Positions 16,423 through 24,855 of a DNA stretch of 64,000 nt are shown one piece after another (within the stretch, counting starts at the first letter, position 1; each line of letters opens with the position of its first letter). The stretch is from NCBI GenBank assembly GCA_036557525.1, contig DATBHH010000119.1, forward strand, positions 1 to 64,000, in the 5' to 3' direction. The position numbers and the translations under genes were made by a program. This DNA is from VRUE01 sp036557525 (GTDB lineage: Bacteria > Actinomycetota > Thermoleophilia > Solirubrobacterales > 70-9). The notes beneath the pieces were generated by a model that saw only the letters and a program-made list of their open reading frames with translations, did no database searches and was not told the DNA's origin.

Positions 16423-16608
16423 CTAGACCCTGCCGTCGCCGTCGCTGGGGCCGCCATTGTTGTCGCCATCGTGGTCGCCCCCGTTGTGCTGGGGGATCCC
16501 GCTGCGATGGTGGTGATGGGAAGCGACCGCGAACGTCGCCGATCCACCCCCGGCCACCGCGACGACCGCGGCGAGTGCGGCTAGTTTCTTGACTTGGGTT
16601 GCGATCAT
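16423..16608 (-). CDS. Small secreted His/Asp-rich peptide
   Basis: A 61-aa product with a signal peptide (MIATQVKKLAALAAVVAVAGG, cleavage near ATFAVA) and a short mature part that is a histidine cluster (SHHHHRSG) followed by Asp/Asn/Gly repeats (HNGGDHDGDNNGG). That composition suggests metal binding, possibly Ca, Zn or Ni, but no family is recognised. A strong ribosome site (AAAGGAGAAATCGG) directly precedes the ATG, which makes the gene credible despite its size. It lies 22 bp upstream of the hydrolase-cyclase gene. Confidence 0.65.
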   Translation of the reverse strand: MIATQVKKLAALAAVVAVAGGGSATFAVASHHHHRSGIPQHNGGDHDGDNNGGPSDGDGRV

Positions 16609-16636
16609 CCGATTTCTCCTTTCTGAATTGGTCGGG

Positions 16637-17245
16637 TCAGGTCGTGAAGCTGTTGATGGCCTGCTCGATCGTCGGGGCCTCGGCTGCCCAGTGATGCGGC
16701 GCCGCCGCGCCGACGATCACCGTCGTTGCCGCCGGCCCCGAGACGATGCAGGCCACCTCGCGGTAGCGATTGCCGCTGTCGGTCAGGTAGGAATCGAGGA
16801 CGCAGGAGCCGGCCCCGGACCGGAACCGCAGGTCGGTCGCCCCCGCCAGGAGCCGCACTTCGCGATCGCCCTCGTCGACGTTGTGGTCGAGGCGGAATTC
16901 GCTCCAGTTGCCGGCGCTCTCGGATCCCTGCCGGGGCGTCGCGTTGAGATAGCCCGCGAACTCACCCGACGGCGTCCGCAGCGCCTCCGTCCGGGTGCCG
17001 GGGTCGCCGGCTTCCCCCCGCCACCCCGGGGGCACGGGCAGGCGCGCGGGTGAGCCCGGCAGCCGTGATGCCGACCAACCGCGCGGCGTGGCCCCGGGCT
17101 GGAGCCAGGAGAAGGTGCGGGGATGGAACGTCGCCGGGATCGAGGGATCTCCGGACCCGCGGATGGCGCCGGCGAGCGTCACCACCGAGCCGACGACGGC
17201 GAGGACCGCCGCGCTCGCTGCGATTCTCTTGCCGTTCCGTTTCAC
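16637..17245 (-). CDS. Exported protein of unknown function
   Basis: A 202-aa protein with an N-terminal signal or anchor (KRIAASAAVLAVVGSVVTLAG). The mature region has two Cys residues (GAGSCVLDSYLT and REVACIVSG) likely to form a disulphide, and a WLQPGATPRGW..LPGSPARLPVPPGW segment. It resembles the small exported proteins common in Actinobacteria; no enzyme motif. GTG start. It may share a transcript with the small His-rich peptide gene 28 bp downstream. Confidence 0.65.
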   Translation of the reverse strand: MKRNGKRIAASAAVLAVVGSVVTLAGAIRGSGDPSIPATFHPRTFSWLQPGATPRGWSASRLPGSPARLPVPPGWRGEAGDPGTRTEALRTPSGEFAGYLNATPRQGSESAGNWSEFRLDHNVDEGDREVRLLAGATDLRFRSGAGSCVLDSYLTDSGNRYREVACIVSGPAATTVIVGAAAPHHWAAEAPTIEQAINSFTT

Positions 17246-17325
17246 GCAGCGGACTACGGCGCCGATCTCGAATCGGTTCGCTCTGTGAGCGGCTTGTCAC
17301 AGACGAGCGCTGAGCGACCGGCGGC

Positions 17326-18339
17326 CTAGCCGAGTGTGAGGTTGACCTTGGCGCTCGACGGCAGGATCTTGCCGGGCTTCGGCTTCTGCTTCTTCACCTT
17401 CGCCCTCTTGGACTTCTTGCCCTTGACCTTGCCCAGCTTGCACTCGGCCTTCCTCAGCTTCTTCTTCGCCGACTTCAGCGTCCTGCCCTTCAGCTTCGGA
17501 ACCACGCAGGCGACGTAGGTGAATCTGTCCGCGGTCACAGCGGGACTCGTTCCCGCGCGCGTCGTGACCGAGACATCGACTTCGCCGGGACCGGTGCTGG
17601 GCGGCGCGACCGCCGCGATGTTTCGTTCGGATTCGACCGTGAAGCTCGCCGCGGGCAGCGCACCGAACATGACCGAGCTGACGTTGGTGAAATCGTGTCC
17701 GCTGACCCCCACATGAAGGCCGCCGCCGATTGAGCCGACGTTGGGGAGGATGCCTTCGATCCCGGGTTGCGGCTGGACTTCGGCGTTGAAACCGAGTTCC
17801 GTGTCGTTCGAGGAATAGGGCGGCGCGAGGGTGGAGCCATCCGGGAGGGCGGGGAACCAGTCGACCACGTGGGAGCCGGCGACGCCGGCGGCGCCGATGA
17901 ATCCTTCGTTCACGTCGAGGCCGACGAGGTCGCCGGTCTTGATCGGCAGATTCGCGGCGAAGGTCTGCATGCCACCGGTCGGGGTGGCCGGGCTGCTGGT
18001 GCCGGCACCCGTGTACTGGCCGGAGCCCGCCGGTTCGAGGACGCGCAGCTCGAAAGGTCGTCCGACGGTGTAATTGCCGGTCATGTGCCAGCTCACCACC
18101 ACGCCCGAAACCGGCGAGGTGACATTGGCTCCGGGTTCGGCGATCGCAGTGTTCGCCCAGGTGCCGGTGGGAATGCTGCCGAGGAGGCCTGAGAAATCGG
18201 CTTTCAAGGGGCTGCCCACGATCACGTTCGCCGCCTCGGCTCCGCTCGCGGTCAGGAGCATCGAGGCGCCGGCGCCGATCAGGGCCGAGATGCCGAGCGC
18301 GACCGCTCTCCTCCGAACCCTCTTCATCAGTGCCTGCAT
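17326..18339 (-). CDS. Exported protein with IPT/TIG and PASTA domains
   Basis: A 337-aa exported protein. Signal peptide in residues 1-38 (ALGISALIGAGASMLLTASG). Beta-rich N-terminal domain (40-190); an IPT/TIG-like Ig fold at about 195-275 (VGSIGGGLHVGVSGHDFTNV ... FGALPAASFTVESERNI); then a PASTA-like C-terminus (CVVPKLKGRTLKSAKKKLRK ... GKILPSSAKVNLTLG) rich in lysine. PASTA domains bind peptidoglycan fragments, so cell-wall attachment is plausible. ATG 18339 lies 10 nt after TAGGAT; ATG 18327 is an alternative start. Confidence 0.75.
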   Translation of the reverse strand: MQALMKRVRRRAVALGISALIGAGASMLLTASGAEAANVIVGSPLKADFSGLLGSIPTGTWANTAIAEPGANVTSPVSGVVVSWHMTGNYTVGRPFELRVLEPAGSGQYTGAGTSSPATPTGGMQTFAANLPIKTGDLVGLDVNEGFIGAAGVAGSHVVDWFPALPDGSTLAPPYSSNDTELGFNAEVQPQPGIEGILPNVGSIGGGLHVGVSGHDFTNVSSVMFGALPAASFTVESERNIAAVAPPSTGPGEVDVSVTTRAGTSPAVTADRFTYVACVVPKLKGRTLKSAKKKLRKAECKLGKVKGKKSKRAKVKKQKPKPGKILPSSAKVNLTLG

Positions 18340-18487
18340 CGGCGAACCGATCCTAGCCCGCCCAACGGACCGAGCGCCGGCCGGTTTGGCCGTGGCCGCA
18401 GCGCGTCTCTCGAAATTGTTGTCTGAACCTGACGACACCGTGGCGCGTAACCGGGGGGAGATCGTTCAAATCCCAAGGAGGGACACA

Positions 18488-19183
18488 ATGAACAACCTCG
18501 GCTCGCGCCGGCCGTCGGCGGCGATGGTCATAGCGTGTCTGGCTCTCTTCCTCGCGCTCGGCGGATCGGTGTACGCCGCCAAGAGCTCGGGCGGCAAGAA
18601 GATCAATGGCACCAGGATCAAGCAGAACTCGGTGCCCGGCAACCGCATACAGAAACACACACTGACCGGGACTCAGATCGACTTTGGGAAGCTCGGAACG
18701 GTGCCCTCAGCGAGCAACGCCACGAATGCCGCCAACGCATCGAGTGCGGCCAACGCGACAACTGTGGACAGCGTGAAGACGTTCTCGGCGGGAGCCTCCG
18801 ACAACCAGCTCGTCAGCCTTGCCAAGACATCGAGTTTTGAACTGATGGGGATCTGCGACCCCAATTTCGACTTTGATCCGCCAGGGGTCCAGTTCGAAAA
18901 CACCGGCACTGCGATGGTGATCTACAACCGGGGGACCGCGCCGGCCTTCTCGGACACCGAAGACGATGTCGACTACAACCTGACCCAGGGCCAGGGCGTT
19001 GTCTTCAACTACGAGGACAACGGTGACGGCGGTGCCGCGATGTCCACCGACGGCCATTTCATGATGGTTCCCGGTTGGGGCAACCTCGTGGCCGACACCA
19101 ATTTTGTGAATCGTCCGAGTACGAGTGACGACTACCCGTTCTCGACCGACTGCCACTTCGCAGGAGCGGTGGAGGTCGGTTGA
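18488..19183 (+). CDS. Exported protein with lineage-typical N-terminus
   Basis: A 231-aa protein. The N-terminus (RRPSAAMVIACLALFLALGG, then SVYAA) and the following KINGTRIKQNSVPGNRIQKHTLTG segment are of a type found in very large numbers of exported proteins in Solirubrobacterales. A low-complexity Asn/Ala/Ser stretch (SNATNAANASSAANATTVDS) precedes a beta-rich C-terminal domain with two Cys. A strong ribosome site (AAGGAGG) precedes ATG 18488. Function unknown; probably a surface or extracellular protein. Confidence 0.75.
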   Translation: MNNLGSRRPSAAMVIACLALFLALGGSVYAAKSSGGKKINGTRIKQNSVPGNRIQKHTLTGTQIDFGKLGTVPSASNATNAANASSAANATTVDSVKTFSAGASDNQLVSLAKTSSFELMGICDPNFDFDPPGVQFENTGTAMVIYNRGTAPAFSDTEDDVDYNLTQGQGVVFNYEDNGDGGAAMSTDGHFMMVPGWGNLVADTNFVNRPSTSDDYPFSTDCHFAGAVEVG

Positions 19184-19207
19184 TTCCGAGCCAGACGACC
19201 CGGCGAG

Positions 19208-19213
19208 TACCGT
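19208..19213 (+). promoter_or_regulatory. -10 box of the ExoIII gene
   Basis: TACCGT followed by 7 nt and the GTG at 19221. It discriminates between that GTG and an upstream open stretch starting at 19125. Confidence 0.45.
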
Positions 19214-19220
19214 CCGATGG

Positions 19221-20084
19221 GTGCGGATTGCCACCTGGAACGTCAACTCGGTCCAGCAGCGGCTGCCGCGGCTGCTGCCGTGGCTTGACGAGCGGAATCC
19301 GGATGTGGTCTGCCTGCAGGAGACGAAGCTCGCCGACGACGCCTTCGTCGAACTGCTCCGGGACGAGCTGGCGGACCGCGGCTACGGGGTCGCGGTCCAC
19401 GGCGAGGCGACCTGGAACGGCGTCGCGATCCTCTCGCGGGTGGGGCTGGAGGACGTCGTCCCCGGCCTCGAGGGCGCGCCCGGGTTCCCCGACCCCGAGG
19501 CGCGCGCGATCTCTGCCACCTGTGACGGAATTCGAGTGCTCTCGGTCTACGTGCCGAACGGACGCGAGCCCGGCTCCGAGCATTACGAGTACAAGCTCGC
19601 CTGGCTCGGCGCGCTGCGCGAAGCGGTTGCGGCCGGCCCCGACGCCACGGCCGTCTGCGGCGACATGAACATCGCCCCCACCGATGAGGACGTGTTCGAC
19701 CCGGAGGCCTACGCCGGCCACACGCACGTCACCCCGCCGGAGCGCGCGGCGCTGGCCGAGCTCGGGGCGCTCGGCCTGCGCGATCTCGTCCGCGACCGCT
19801 GGCCGGGCGAGCGGGTCTTCACCTACTGGGACTACCGAGCCGGGATGTTCCACCGCGACCTCGGGATGCGGATCGACCTGATCCTCGCCGGCGCGCCGGT
19901 CGCGGATCGGGTCCGCGCGGCGTGGGTCGACCGGAAGGCGCGCAAAGGGAAGGGGCCGAGCGACCACGCACCGGTGATCGTCGACCTCGACGACGCCCCC
20001 GACGGCGACATCGGGCCGGTCGTGCCGCCGCCGTCGGCGCCGGTGACCAAGCGCGGCGCGGCCAAGCTGCCGCAGTCGCCCTAG
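19221..20084 (+). CDS. xth: Exodeoxyribonuclease III / AP endonuclease
   Basis: A 287-aa Mg2+-dependent DNA repair nuclease of the exonuclease III family that cleaves at abasic sites and trims 3' blocked ends. Motifs in order: RIATWNVNSVQQRL (catalytic Asn), VVCLQETKL (metal-binding Glu), VLSVYVPNGREP, AVCGDMNIAP (Asp/Asn), DYRAGMFHRDLGMRIDLIL and GPSDHAPVIVDL (catalytic His). GTG 19221 begins at the conserved VRIATWN and is supported by a TACCGT box. The gene ends convergently with the LigD-type polymerase gene, overlapping by 4 bp. Confidence 0.94.
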   Translation: MRIATWNVNSVQQRLPRLLPWLDERNPDVVCLQETKLADDAFVELLRDELADRGYGVAVHGEATWNGVAILSRVGLEDVVPGLEGAPGFPDPEARAISATCDGIRVLSVYVPNGREPGSEHYEYKLAWLGALREAVAAGPDATAVCGDMNIAPTDEDVFDPEAYAGHTHVTPPERAALAELGALGLRDLVRDRWPGERVFTYWDYRAGMFHRDLGMRIDLILAGAPVADRVRAAWVDRKARKGKGPSDHAPVIVDLDDAPDGDIGPVVPPPSAPVTKRGAAKLPQSP

Positions 20085-21139
20085 TCGGCGCTCCGCCGCC
20101 GCGACGGCTGCACGCGCCTCGGCTCGCCCGGCATCTTCGGGTAGGAGGGCGGGTACGGCATGTCGCCCTCCCCTTCGCCCGCATCGCGCTCGTACATGTC
20201 GAGCAACGGCTGCAGCGAGTGAGCCACCTCGTCGATCGCCGCGTGACGGTCTCCGACCGCGGCGAAGCGGGCGGGCACCGTCGCGACCGTGAAGTCCTCG
20301 GGGGCGACCTCCGGCAGCTCGTCCCACGTCAGCGGCGCCGAGACCGGCGCGCCCGGCTTCGGCCGCACGCTGTAGGCGGAGGCGATCGTCCGGTCACGGG
20401 CGTTCTGGTTGTAATCGACGAAGATCCGTTCGCCGCGCTCCTCCTTCCACCACTTTGTCGTCACCTGTCCGGGCATTCGCCGCTCCAGCTCGCGGCCGAA
20501 GGCGATCGCGGCGTGGCGGACCTCGGTGAAGCTCCAGCGCGCCTCGATCCGAACGTAGATGTGCACGCCCCGACCGCCCGACGTCTTCGGGAAGCCGGCG
20601 CAGCCGAGCTCCTCGAGGAGCCCCCTGGCCTCCACCGCGACCCGGACGGCGTCGACGAAGTCGGTGCCCTCCTGCGGGTCCAGGTCCAGACGCAGCTCGT
20701 CGGGGTGGTCGACGTCGGCTGCGCGCACCGGCCAGGGGTGGAATGTGATCGTCCCCATCTGCGCCGCCCACGCCACCACCGCCGGCTCGGTCGGGCAGAC
20801 CTCGTCCGCGTGCCGGCCGGACGGGAAGTCGATCCGGGCCGTCCGCACATAGCCCGGCGCCCCGCGCGGAACCCGCTTCTGGAAGAACGCGTCCCCGCCG
20901 CCTTTCTGCCGCGTCGAGACGACGATCCCAGGGTGAACCCCCTTCGGCCAGCGCTCGAGCGTCGTCGGGCGGTTCCCGACCGCCCTCATGATCCCGTCCC
21001 CGACCGCCAGGTAGTACTCGACGATCTCGAGCTTCGTGAACGCGGGAGTGCGCTCGGTGGCCGGAAAGATCACCCGGCCGGGATTGCTGACCCGCACCTC
21101 GCGCCCACCGGCGTCGACGATCGTCGCCTCGGCCGTCAT
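20081..21139 (-). CDS. Stand-alone LigD-type polymerase/primase domain protein
   Basis: A 352-aa protein homologous to the polymerase domain of bacterial NHEJ ligase LigD, without ligase or phosphoesterase domains. Signature segments: VSNPGRVIFPATERTPAFTK, RPTTLERWPKGV, AAQMGTITFHPWPVRAADVD, the metal-binding LRLDLDPQ, and PKTSGGRGVHIYV. LigD-type Pol domains insert (ribo)nucleotides at DNA ends and gaps. ATG 21139 starts the conserved region; upstream codons are not family-like. It faces ExoIII, so two repair genes are paired tail to tail. No ku or ligase gene is in the window. Confidence 0.9.
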   Translation of the reverse strand: MTAEATIVDAGGREVRVSNPGRVIFPATERTPAFTKLEIVEYYLAVGDGIMRAVGNRPTTLERWPKGVHPGIVVSTRQKGGGDAFFQKRVPRGAPGYVRTARIDFPSGRHADEVCPTEPAVVAWAAQMGTITFHPWPVRAADVDHPDELRLDLDPQEGTDFVDAVRVAVEARGLLEELGCAGFPKTSGGRGVHIYVRIEARWSFTEVRHAAIAFGRELERRMPGQVTTKWWKEERGERIFVDYNQNARDRTIASAYSVRPKPGAPVSAPLTWDELPEVAPEDFTVATVPARFAAVGDRHAAIDEVAHSLQPLLDMYERDAGEGEGDMPYPPSYPKMPGEPRRVQPSRRRSAD

Positions 21140-21313
21140 CGCCGCAATTCTGAGGGTCGGGCCGGGTCCATGTTCTGCGGGCACGGTGGAACGGTGCCCG
21201 GCCCGGAACCGCGAAGACACCGGCGCTCCACACCAGGGTGCTTCACGGGCGCGAGCGCAGGTTCTTCATGAGATTGTGTTCCCCGGCAACTGCGACACGA
21301 CGGAGGTTGGGAG

Positions 21314-21658
21314 ATGAGCGACGCGATGGAACAGCAGGTTCCGGGGCTCACCCGCACCGATCTGCAGCGCCAGGATCTCAGCGTTCCGGGCCGCGAGGTC
21401 ATCCAGAACCGGGTCGGCATCAGCCCGGATGCCCCGCCGATCAGGCACCTCCACCCCGGCGAGGAGATCATCTACGTCCTCGAGGGGACCCTGGAATACG
21501 AGATCGAGGGCGAGCTGAGGACGGTGCAGGCGGGCCAGGCCCTGACCGTCCCGGCCGAAGCGGTCCACTCAGTCAAGAACGTCGGCGACGGCGATGCCGC
21601 GGAGCTCGCGACCTATGTCGTCGAGAAGGGCAAGCCGCTGATCACCCTCGCCGAATGA
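21314..21658 (+). CDS. Single-domain cupin protein
   Basis: A 114-aa cupin. Motif 1 has RHLHPGEEIIYVLEGTLEYEI (two His and Glu as metal ligands) and motif 2 has PAEAVHSVKNVG (third His). Such proteins bind a metal ion and act as small dioxygenases, isomerases or sensors. A ribosome site (GGGAG) lies just upstream of ATG. It opens the co-directional group of hydrolases running to 26933, 42 bp before the first epoxide hydrolase. Confidence 0.85.
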   Translation: MSDAMEQQVPGLTRTDLQRQDLSVPGREVIQNRVGISPDAPPIRHLHPGEEIIYVLEGTLEYEIEGELRTVQAGQALTVPAEAVHSVKNVGDGDAAELATYVVEKGKPLITLAE

Positions 21659-21700
21659 TCTGCCGCAGCCAGGCAACGGACCAAGGATGGGAGCTGACAG

Positions 21701-22894
21701 ATGACAGGCACGACAGGCACAGCGACCGCGATCAATCCGTTCACGATCGAGGTCTCGGAGGGTGAGCTCACCGATCTTCGTGACCGCATCAGGGCGACGA
21801 GGTGGCCCGACCGGGAGGTGGACCCCTCCCAGGGCGTCCGGCTCGAGACGATCCAGGCACTCGCCGAGTATTGGGAGAACGAATACGACTGGCGCAGCTT
21901 CGAGAAGCGCTTCGCGGCCCTGCCCCACTTCATCACCAAGATCGATGGAGTCGACGTCCACTTCATCCACGTCCGCTCCGAGAACACAGGTGCGCTCCCC
22001 CTGATCGTCACCCACGGCTGGCCGGGCTCGACGGTCGAGCAGCTGAAGATCATCGATCCGCTCACGAACCCGACCGCGAATGGTGCTGCCGCCGGGGATG
22101 CCTTCCACCTCGTGATCCCCTCGATCCCGGGCCACGGGTTCTCGGCGAAGCCGACCGAGACCGGCTGGGACCCGATTCGCGTCGCCCGCGCCTGGGTCGT
22201 CCTGATGGAACGACTCGGCTACGCCGAGTACGTCGCCCAGGGGGGCGACTGGGGCAATGCCGTCACCGAGCAGATGGCGCTGCTGAAGCCGCCCGGGCTG
22301 CTCGGGATCCATACCAACATGCCGGCGACACTCTCGCCCGAGATCTCCCGAGCGGTCCAAATCGGGGACCCGGCCCCGGATGGGCTCTCCGAGGAGGAGC
22401 AGACGGCATACGACGTGCTGGTCCATTTCTTCGCGACCGGCATCGGCTATTCCCAGGAGATGGGGAACCGCCCGCAGACCCTCTACGGGATCGCGGACTC
22501 GCCGGTGGGACTGGCGGCCTGGATGCTCGACCACGACGTCGCCAGCTACGAGCTGATCGTGCGCGCGTTCGCCGGCAACCCCGGCGGGCTCTCGAGGGAC
22601 GACGTCCTCGACAACGTCACGCACTACTGGCTGACGAACACCGGGATCTCCTCGGCGCGGCTCTACTGGGAGAGCAAGCTCGCGTTCTTCGAAGCCAAGG
22701 GCGTCGAGCTGCCGGTCGGAGTGACCGTCTTTCCCGACGAGCTCTATCCGGCGCCGAGGAGCTGGGCCGAGAGGGCCTACCCCGACCTCATCCACTACAA
22801 CAACGACTTCGAGGAAGGCGGCCACTTCGCGGCCTGGGAGCAGCCGGAAGCCTTCTCGAAGGAGGTGCGAGACACGTTCAGGGCGCTGCGCTGA
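21701..22894 (+). CDS. Epoxide hydrolase family protein, copy 1
   Basis: A 397-aa enzyme expected to open epoxides to diols. N-terminal EHN domain (FTIEVSEGELTDLRDRIRAT), oxyanion-hole segment HGWPGS (105-110), nucleophile Asp183 in QGGDWGN, a lid, and catalytic His near 375 in EEGGHFAAWE. This is the microsomal-type epoxide hydrolase layout at normal length. A GGGAG ribosome site lies upstream. Its stop shares one base with the next gene's ATG, which encodes a paralogue. Confidence 0.92.
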   Translation: MTGTTGTATAINPFTIEVSEGELTDLRDRIRATRWPDREVDPSQGVRLETIQALAEYWENEYDWRSFEKRFAALPHFITKIDGVDVHFIHVRSENTGALPLIVTHGWPGSTVEQLKIIDPLTNPTANGAAAGDAFHLVIPSIPGHGFSAKPTETGWDPIRVARAWVVLMERLGYAEYVAQGGDWGNAVTEQMALLKPPGLLGIHTNMPATLSPEISRAVQIGDPAPDGLSEEEQTAYDVLVHFFATGIGYSQEMGNRPQTLYGIADSPVGLAAWMLDHDVASYELIVRAFAGNPGGLSRDDVLDNVTHYWLTNTGISSARLYWESKLAFFEAKGVELPVGVTVFPDELYPAPRSWAERAYPDLIHYNNDFEEGGHFAAWEQPEAFSKEVRDTFRALR

Positions 22895-24087
22895 TGTCGG
22901 AGGTCAGGCCCTTCGAGGTGGATATCCCGGATCAGCCCTTGGACGACCTCCGGCGGCGGATCGCGGCGACGCGCCTGCCGCCGGAGGAGCTCGTCGACGA
23001 CTCCTCGCAGGGCGTGCAGCTGGCGACCACCGAGGCACTCCTGAGTTACTGGGGCGTGGATTACGACCTCCGCCGGGCGCAGGCGCGCCTCAACGCCGTG
23101 CCCCAGTTCCTGACCGAGATCGACGGGCTCGACATCCACTTCATCCACGTGAAGTCCGGTCACGAGGGCGCCCTGCCGCTGATAGTCACCCACGGCTGGC
23201 CCGGCTCGGTGATCGAGATGCTCGAGGCGATCGGCCCGCTGACCGACCCGACCGCTCACGGCGGCGCCCCCGAGGATGCCTTCGACCTCGTCGTGCCGTC
23301 GCTTCCCGGCTACGGCTTCTCCGGCCAGCCGACGGAGCTCGGCTGGGACGCCGGCCGGGTGGCGGGGGCCTGGACCGAGCTGATGGACCGTCTCGGCTAC
23401 GACCGCTACGTCGCCCCGGGGGGCGACGTCGGCGCCGCCGTCACCGACACGCTCGCGATCCTGGCGCCGGAGGGGCTGGCCGGCATCCACCTCAACTTCC
23501 TTCGCCGGCCCCCGCCCGAGATCGCGGCGGCGGTCTTCGGCGGCGCCCCCGCGCCCGAGGGTCTCAGCGAGGAGGAACAGAGCGCCTTCGTCCCATTCGC
23601 GCGGCAGTTCCGGAGGGGCTACATCGCCGAGCAGGGCCAGTCCCCGCAGACGATCGGCTACGCCCTCACCGACTCCCCGGCGGGGCTGGCCGGCTGGATG
23701 CTCGACCACGACACCGACGCCTACGAGAAGATCTCGCGGGCCTTCGTCGACGGCGAGCCGTCGGGCGGGCTGACCCGCGACAGCGTCCTCGACAACATCA
23801 CCCTGTACTGGTTGACGGGCACCGGCGCCTCGGCCGCGCGGATCTACTGGGAGGGCCAGAATGCGGCGGCCGCCGGTCCGGCCCAGACGCCGCCCGAGGT
23901 TTCCCTCCCTGTCGCCTTCACCGTGTTTCCCGGTGAGATCTTCCGAGCCCCCCGGGCCTGGGCCGAAACCGTCTACCCCAACCTCACCTACTTCAACGAG
24001 GTCGACAGGGGCGGCCACTTCGCGGCCTGGGAGGAGCCCCTGCTCTTCGCCGCGGAGCTCAGGTCCGCATTCAGGTCATTGCGTTGA
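22894..24087 (+). CDS. Epoxide hydrolase family protein, copy 2
   Basis: A 397-aa paralogue of the preceding gene: EHN domain (FEVDIPDQPLDDLRRRIAAT), HGWPGS, nucleophile Asp178 in PGGDVGA (the Trp after the Asp in copy 1 is Val here), and catalytic His in DRGGHFAAWEEP. Both copies keep the catalytic set, but the altered nucleophile elbow and an alanine-rich insert (QNAAAAGPAQTPPEV) suggest a different substrate. TGATG coupling to copy 1; the longer upstream frame is a shadow of copy 1. Confidence 0.92.
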   Translation: MSEVRPFEVDIPDQPLDDLRRRIAATRLPPEELVDDSSQGVQLATTEALLSYWGVDYDLRRAQARLNAVPQFLTEIDGLDIHFIHVKSGHEGALPLIVTHGWPGSVIEMLEAIGPLTDPTAHGGAPEDAFDLVVPSLPGYGFSGQPTELGWDAGRVAGAWTELMDRLGYDRYVAPGGDVGAAVTDTLAILAPEGLAGIHLNFLRRPPPEIAAAVFGGAPAPEGLSEEEQSAFVPFARQFRRGYIAEQGQSPQTIGYALTDSPAGLAGWMLDHDTDAYEKISRAFVDGEPSGGLTRDSVLDNITLYWLTGTGASAARIYWEGQNAAAAGPAQTPPEVSLPVAFTVFPGEIFRAPRAWAETVYPNLTYFNEVDRGGHFAAWEEPLLFAAELRSAFRSLR

Positions 24088-24111
24088 TCCGCACCAAAGA
24101 GAGGAGCTCGG

Positions 24112-24855
24112 ATGTCTGACCCGACACAAACCGACGGCTCGCCGACGGTCGTTCTGGTCCACGGCGCCTTCGCCGACGGATCGAGCTGGAACGCCGTGAT
24201 CGAGCGGCTGCTGGCGAGAGGCGTCAAGGTGAAGGCCCCGGCGAATCCGCTGCGGGGAATCTCGATCGACTCGGCCTACACCGCCGGCGTATTCGATCAG
24301 ACTCCGGGCCCGGTGCTGGCCGTCGGCCACTCGTACGGCGGCGCCGTGATCTCCAACGCCGCGAAGCAGGCCAAGAACGTCATCGGCCTCGTCTACGTCG
24401 CCGCGTTCGCGACCGAAGAGGGAGAGTCCTTGGGAGAGGCCACGGCAAGGTCGGAGGTCGCGGTGCTGAGCAGCGCGCAGGTCCCGCAGCACTACCCGTC
24501 GGCCGATGGCGGCGAGCCGGCGGTCGAGTTCGCGATCGATCCTGGCAAGTTCCAGGACGCCTTCGCCGCCGACCTGCCGGCGGAGCAGACGGCGCTGATG
24601 TCCGCGACGCAGCGGCCGGTCGCCGAGCTCGCCTTCTCCGAGGCCAACGGCCCGCCGGCGTGGAAGGACCTGCCGTCGTGGGCGGTTGTCGCGACCGCCG
24701 ACAGGGCGGCCGGAGCCGACGTCGTCCGCTCGATGGCCGAGCGCGCCGGAGCGACGATCACCGAGGTCGACAGCTCCCACGTCGTCATGCTCTCCCATCC
24801 TGAGGCTGTTACCAACGTGATCCTCGAAGCGCTCGCGGCGTCGGGTGGCGGTTGA
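24112..24855 (+). CDS. Alpha/beta-hydrolase
   Basis: A 247-aa hydrolase: VVLVHGAFADGSSW oxyanion loop, nucleophile Ser74 in VGHSYGG, and catalytic His in DSSHVVMLSHPE. It resembles the small esterase-like hydrolases (pyrethroid-hydrolase-like or MhpC-like group). A clear ribosome site (GAGAGGAGCTCGG) precedes ATG. It follows the epoxide hydrolases by 24 bp and overlaps the FtsH-like gene by 4 bp, so it belongs to the same transcript. Confidence 0.88.
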   Translation: MSDPTQTDGSPTVVLVHGAFADGSSWNAVIERLLARGVKVKAPANPLRGISIDSAYTAGVFDQTPGPVLAVGHSYGGAVISNAAKQAKNVIGLVYVAAFATEEGESLGEATARSEVAVLSSAQVPQHYPSADGGEPAVEFAIDPGKFQDAFAADLPAEQTALMSATQRPVAELAFSEANGPPAWKDLPSWAVVATADRAAGADVVRSMAERAGATITEVDSSHVVMLSHPEAVTNVILEALAASGGG

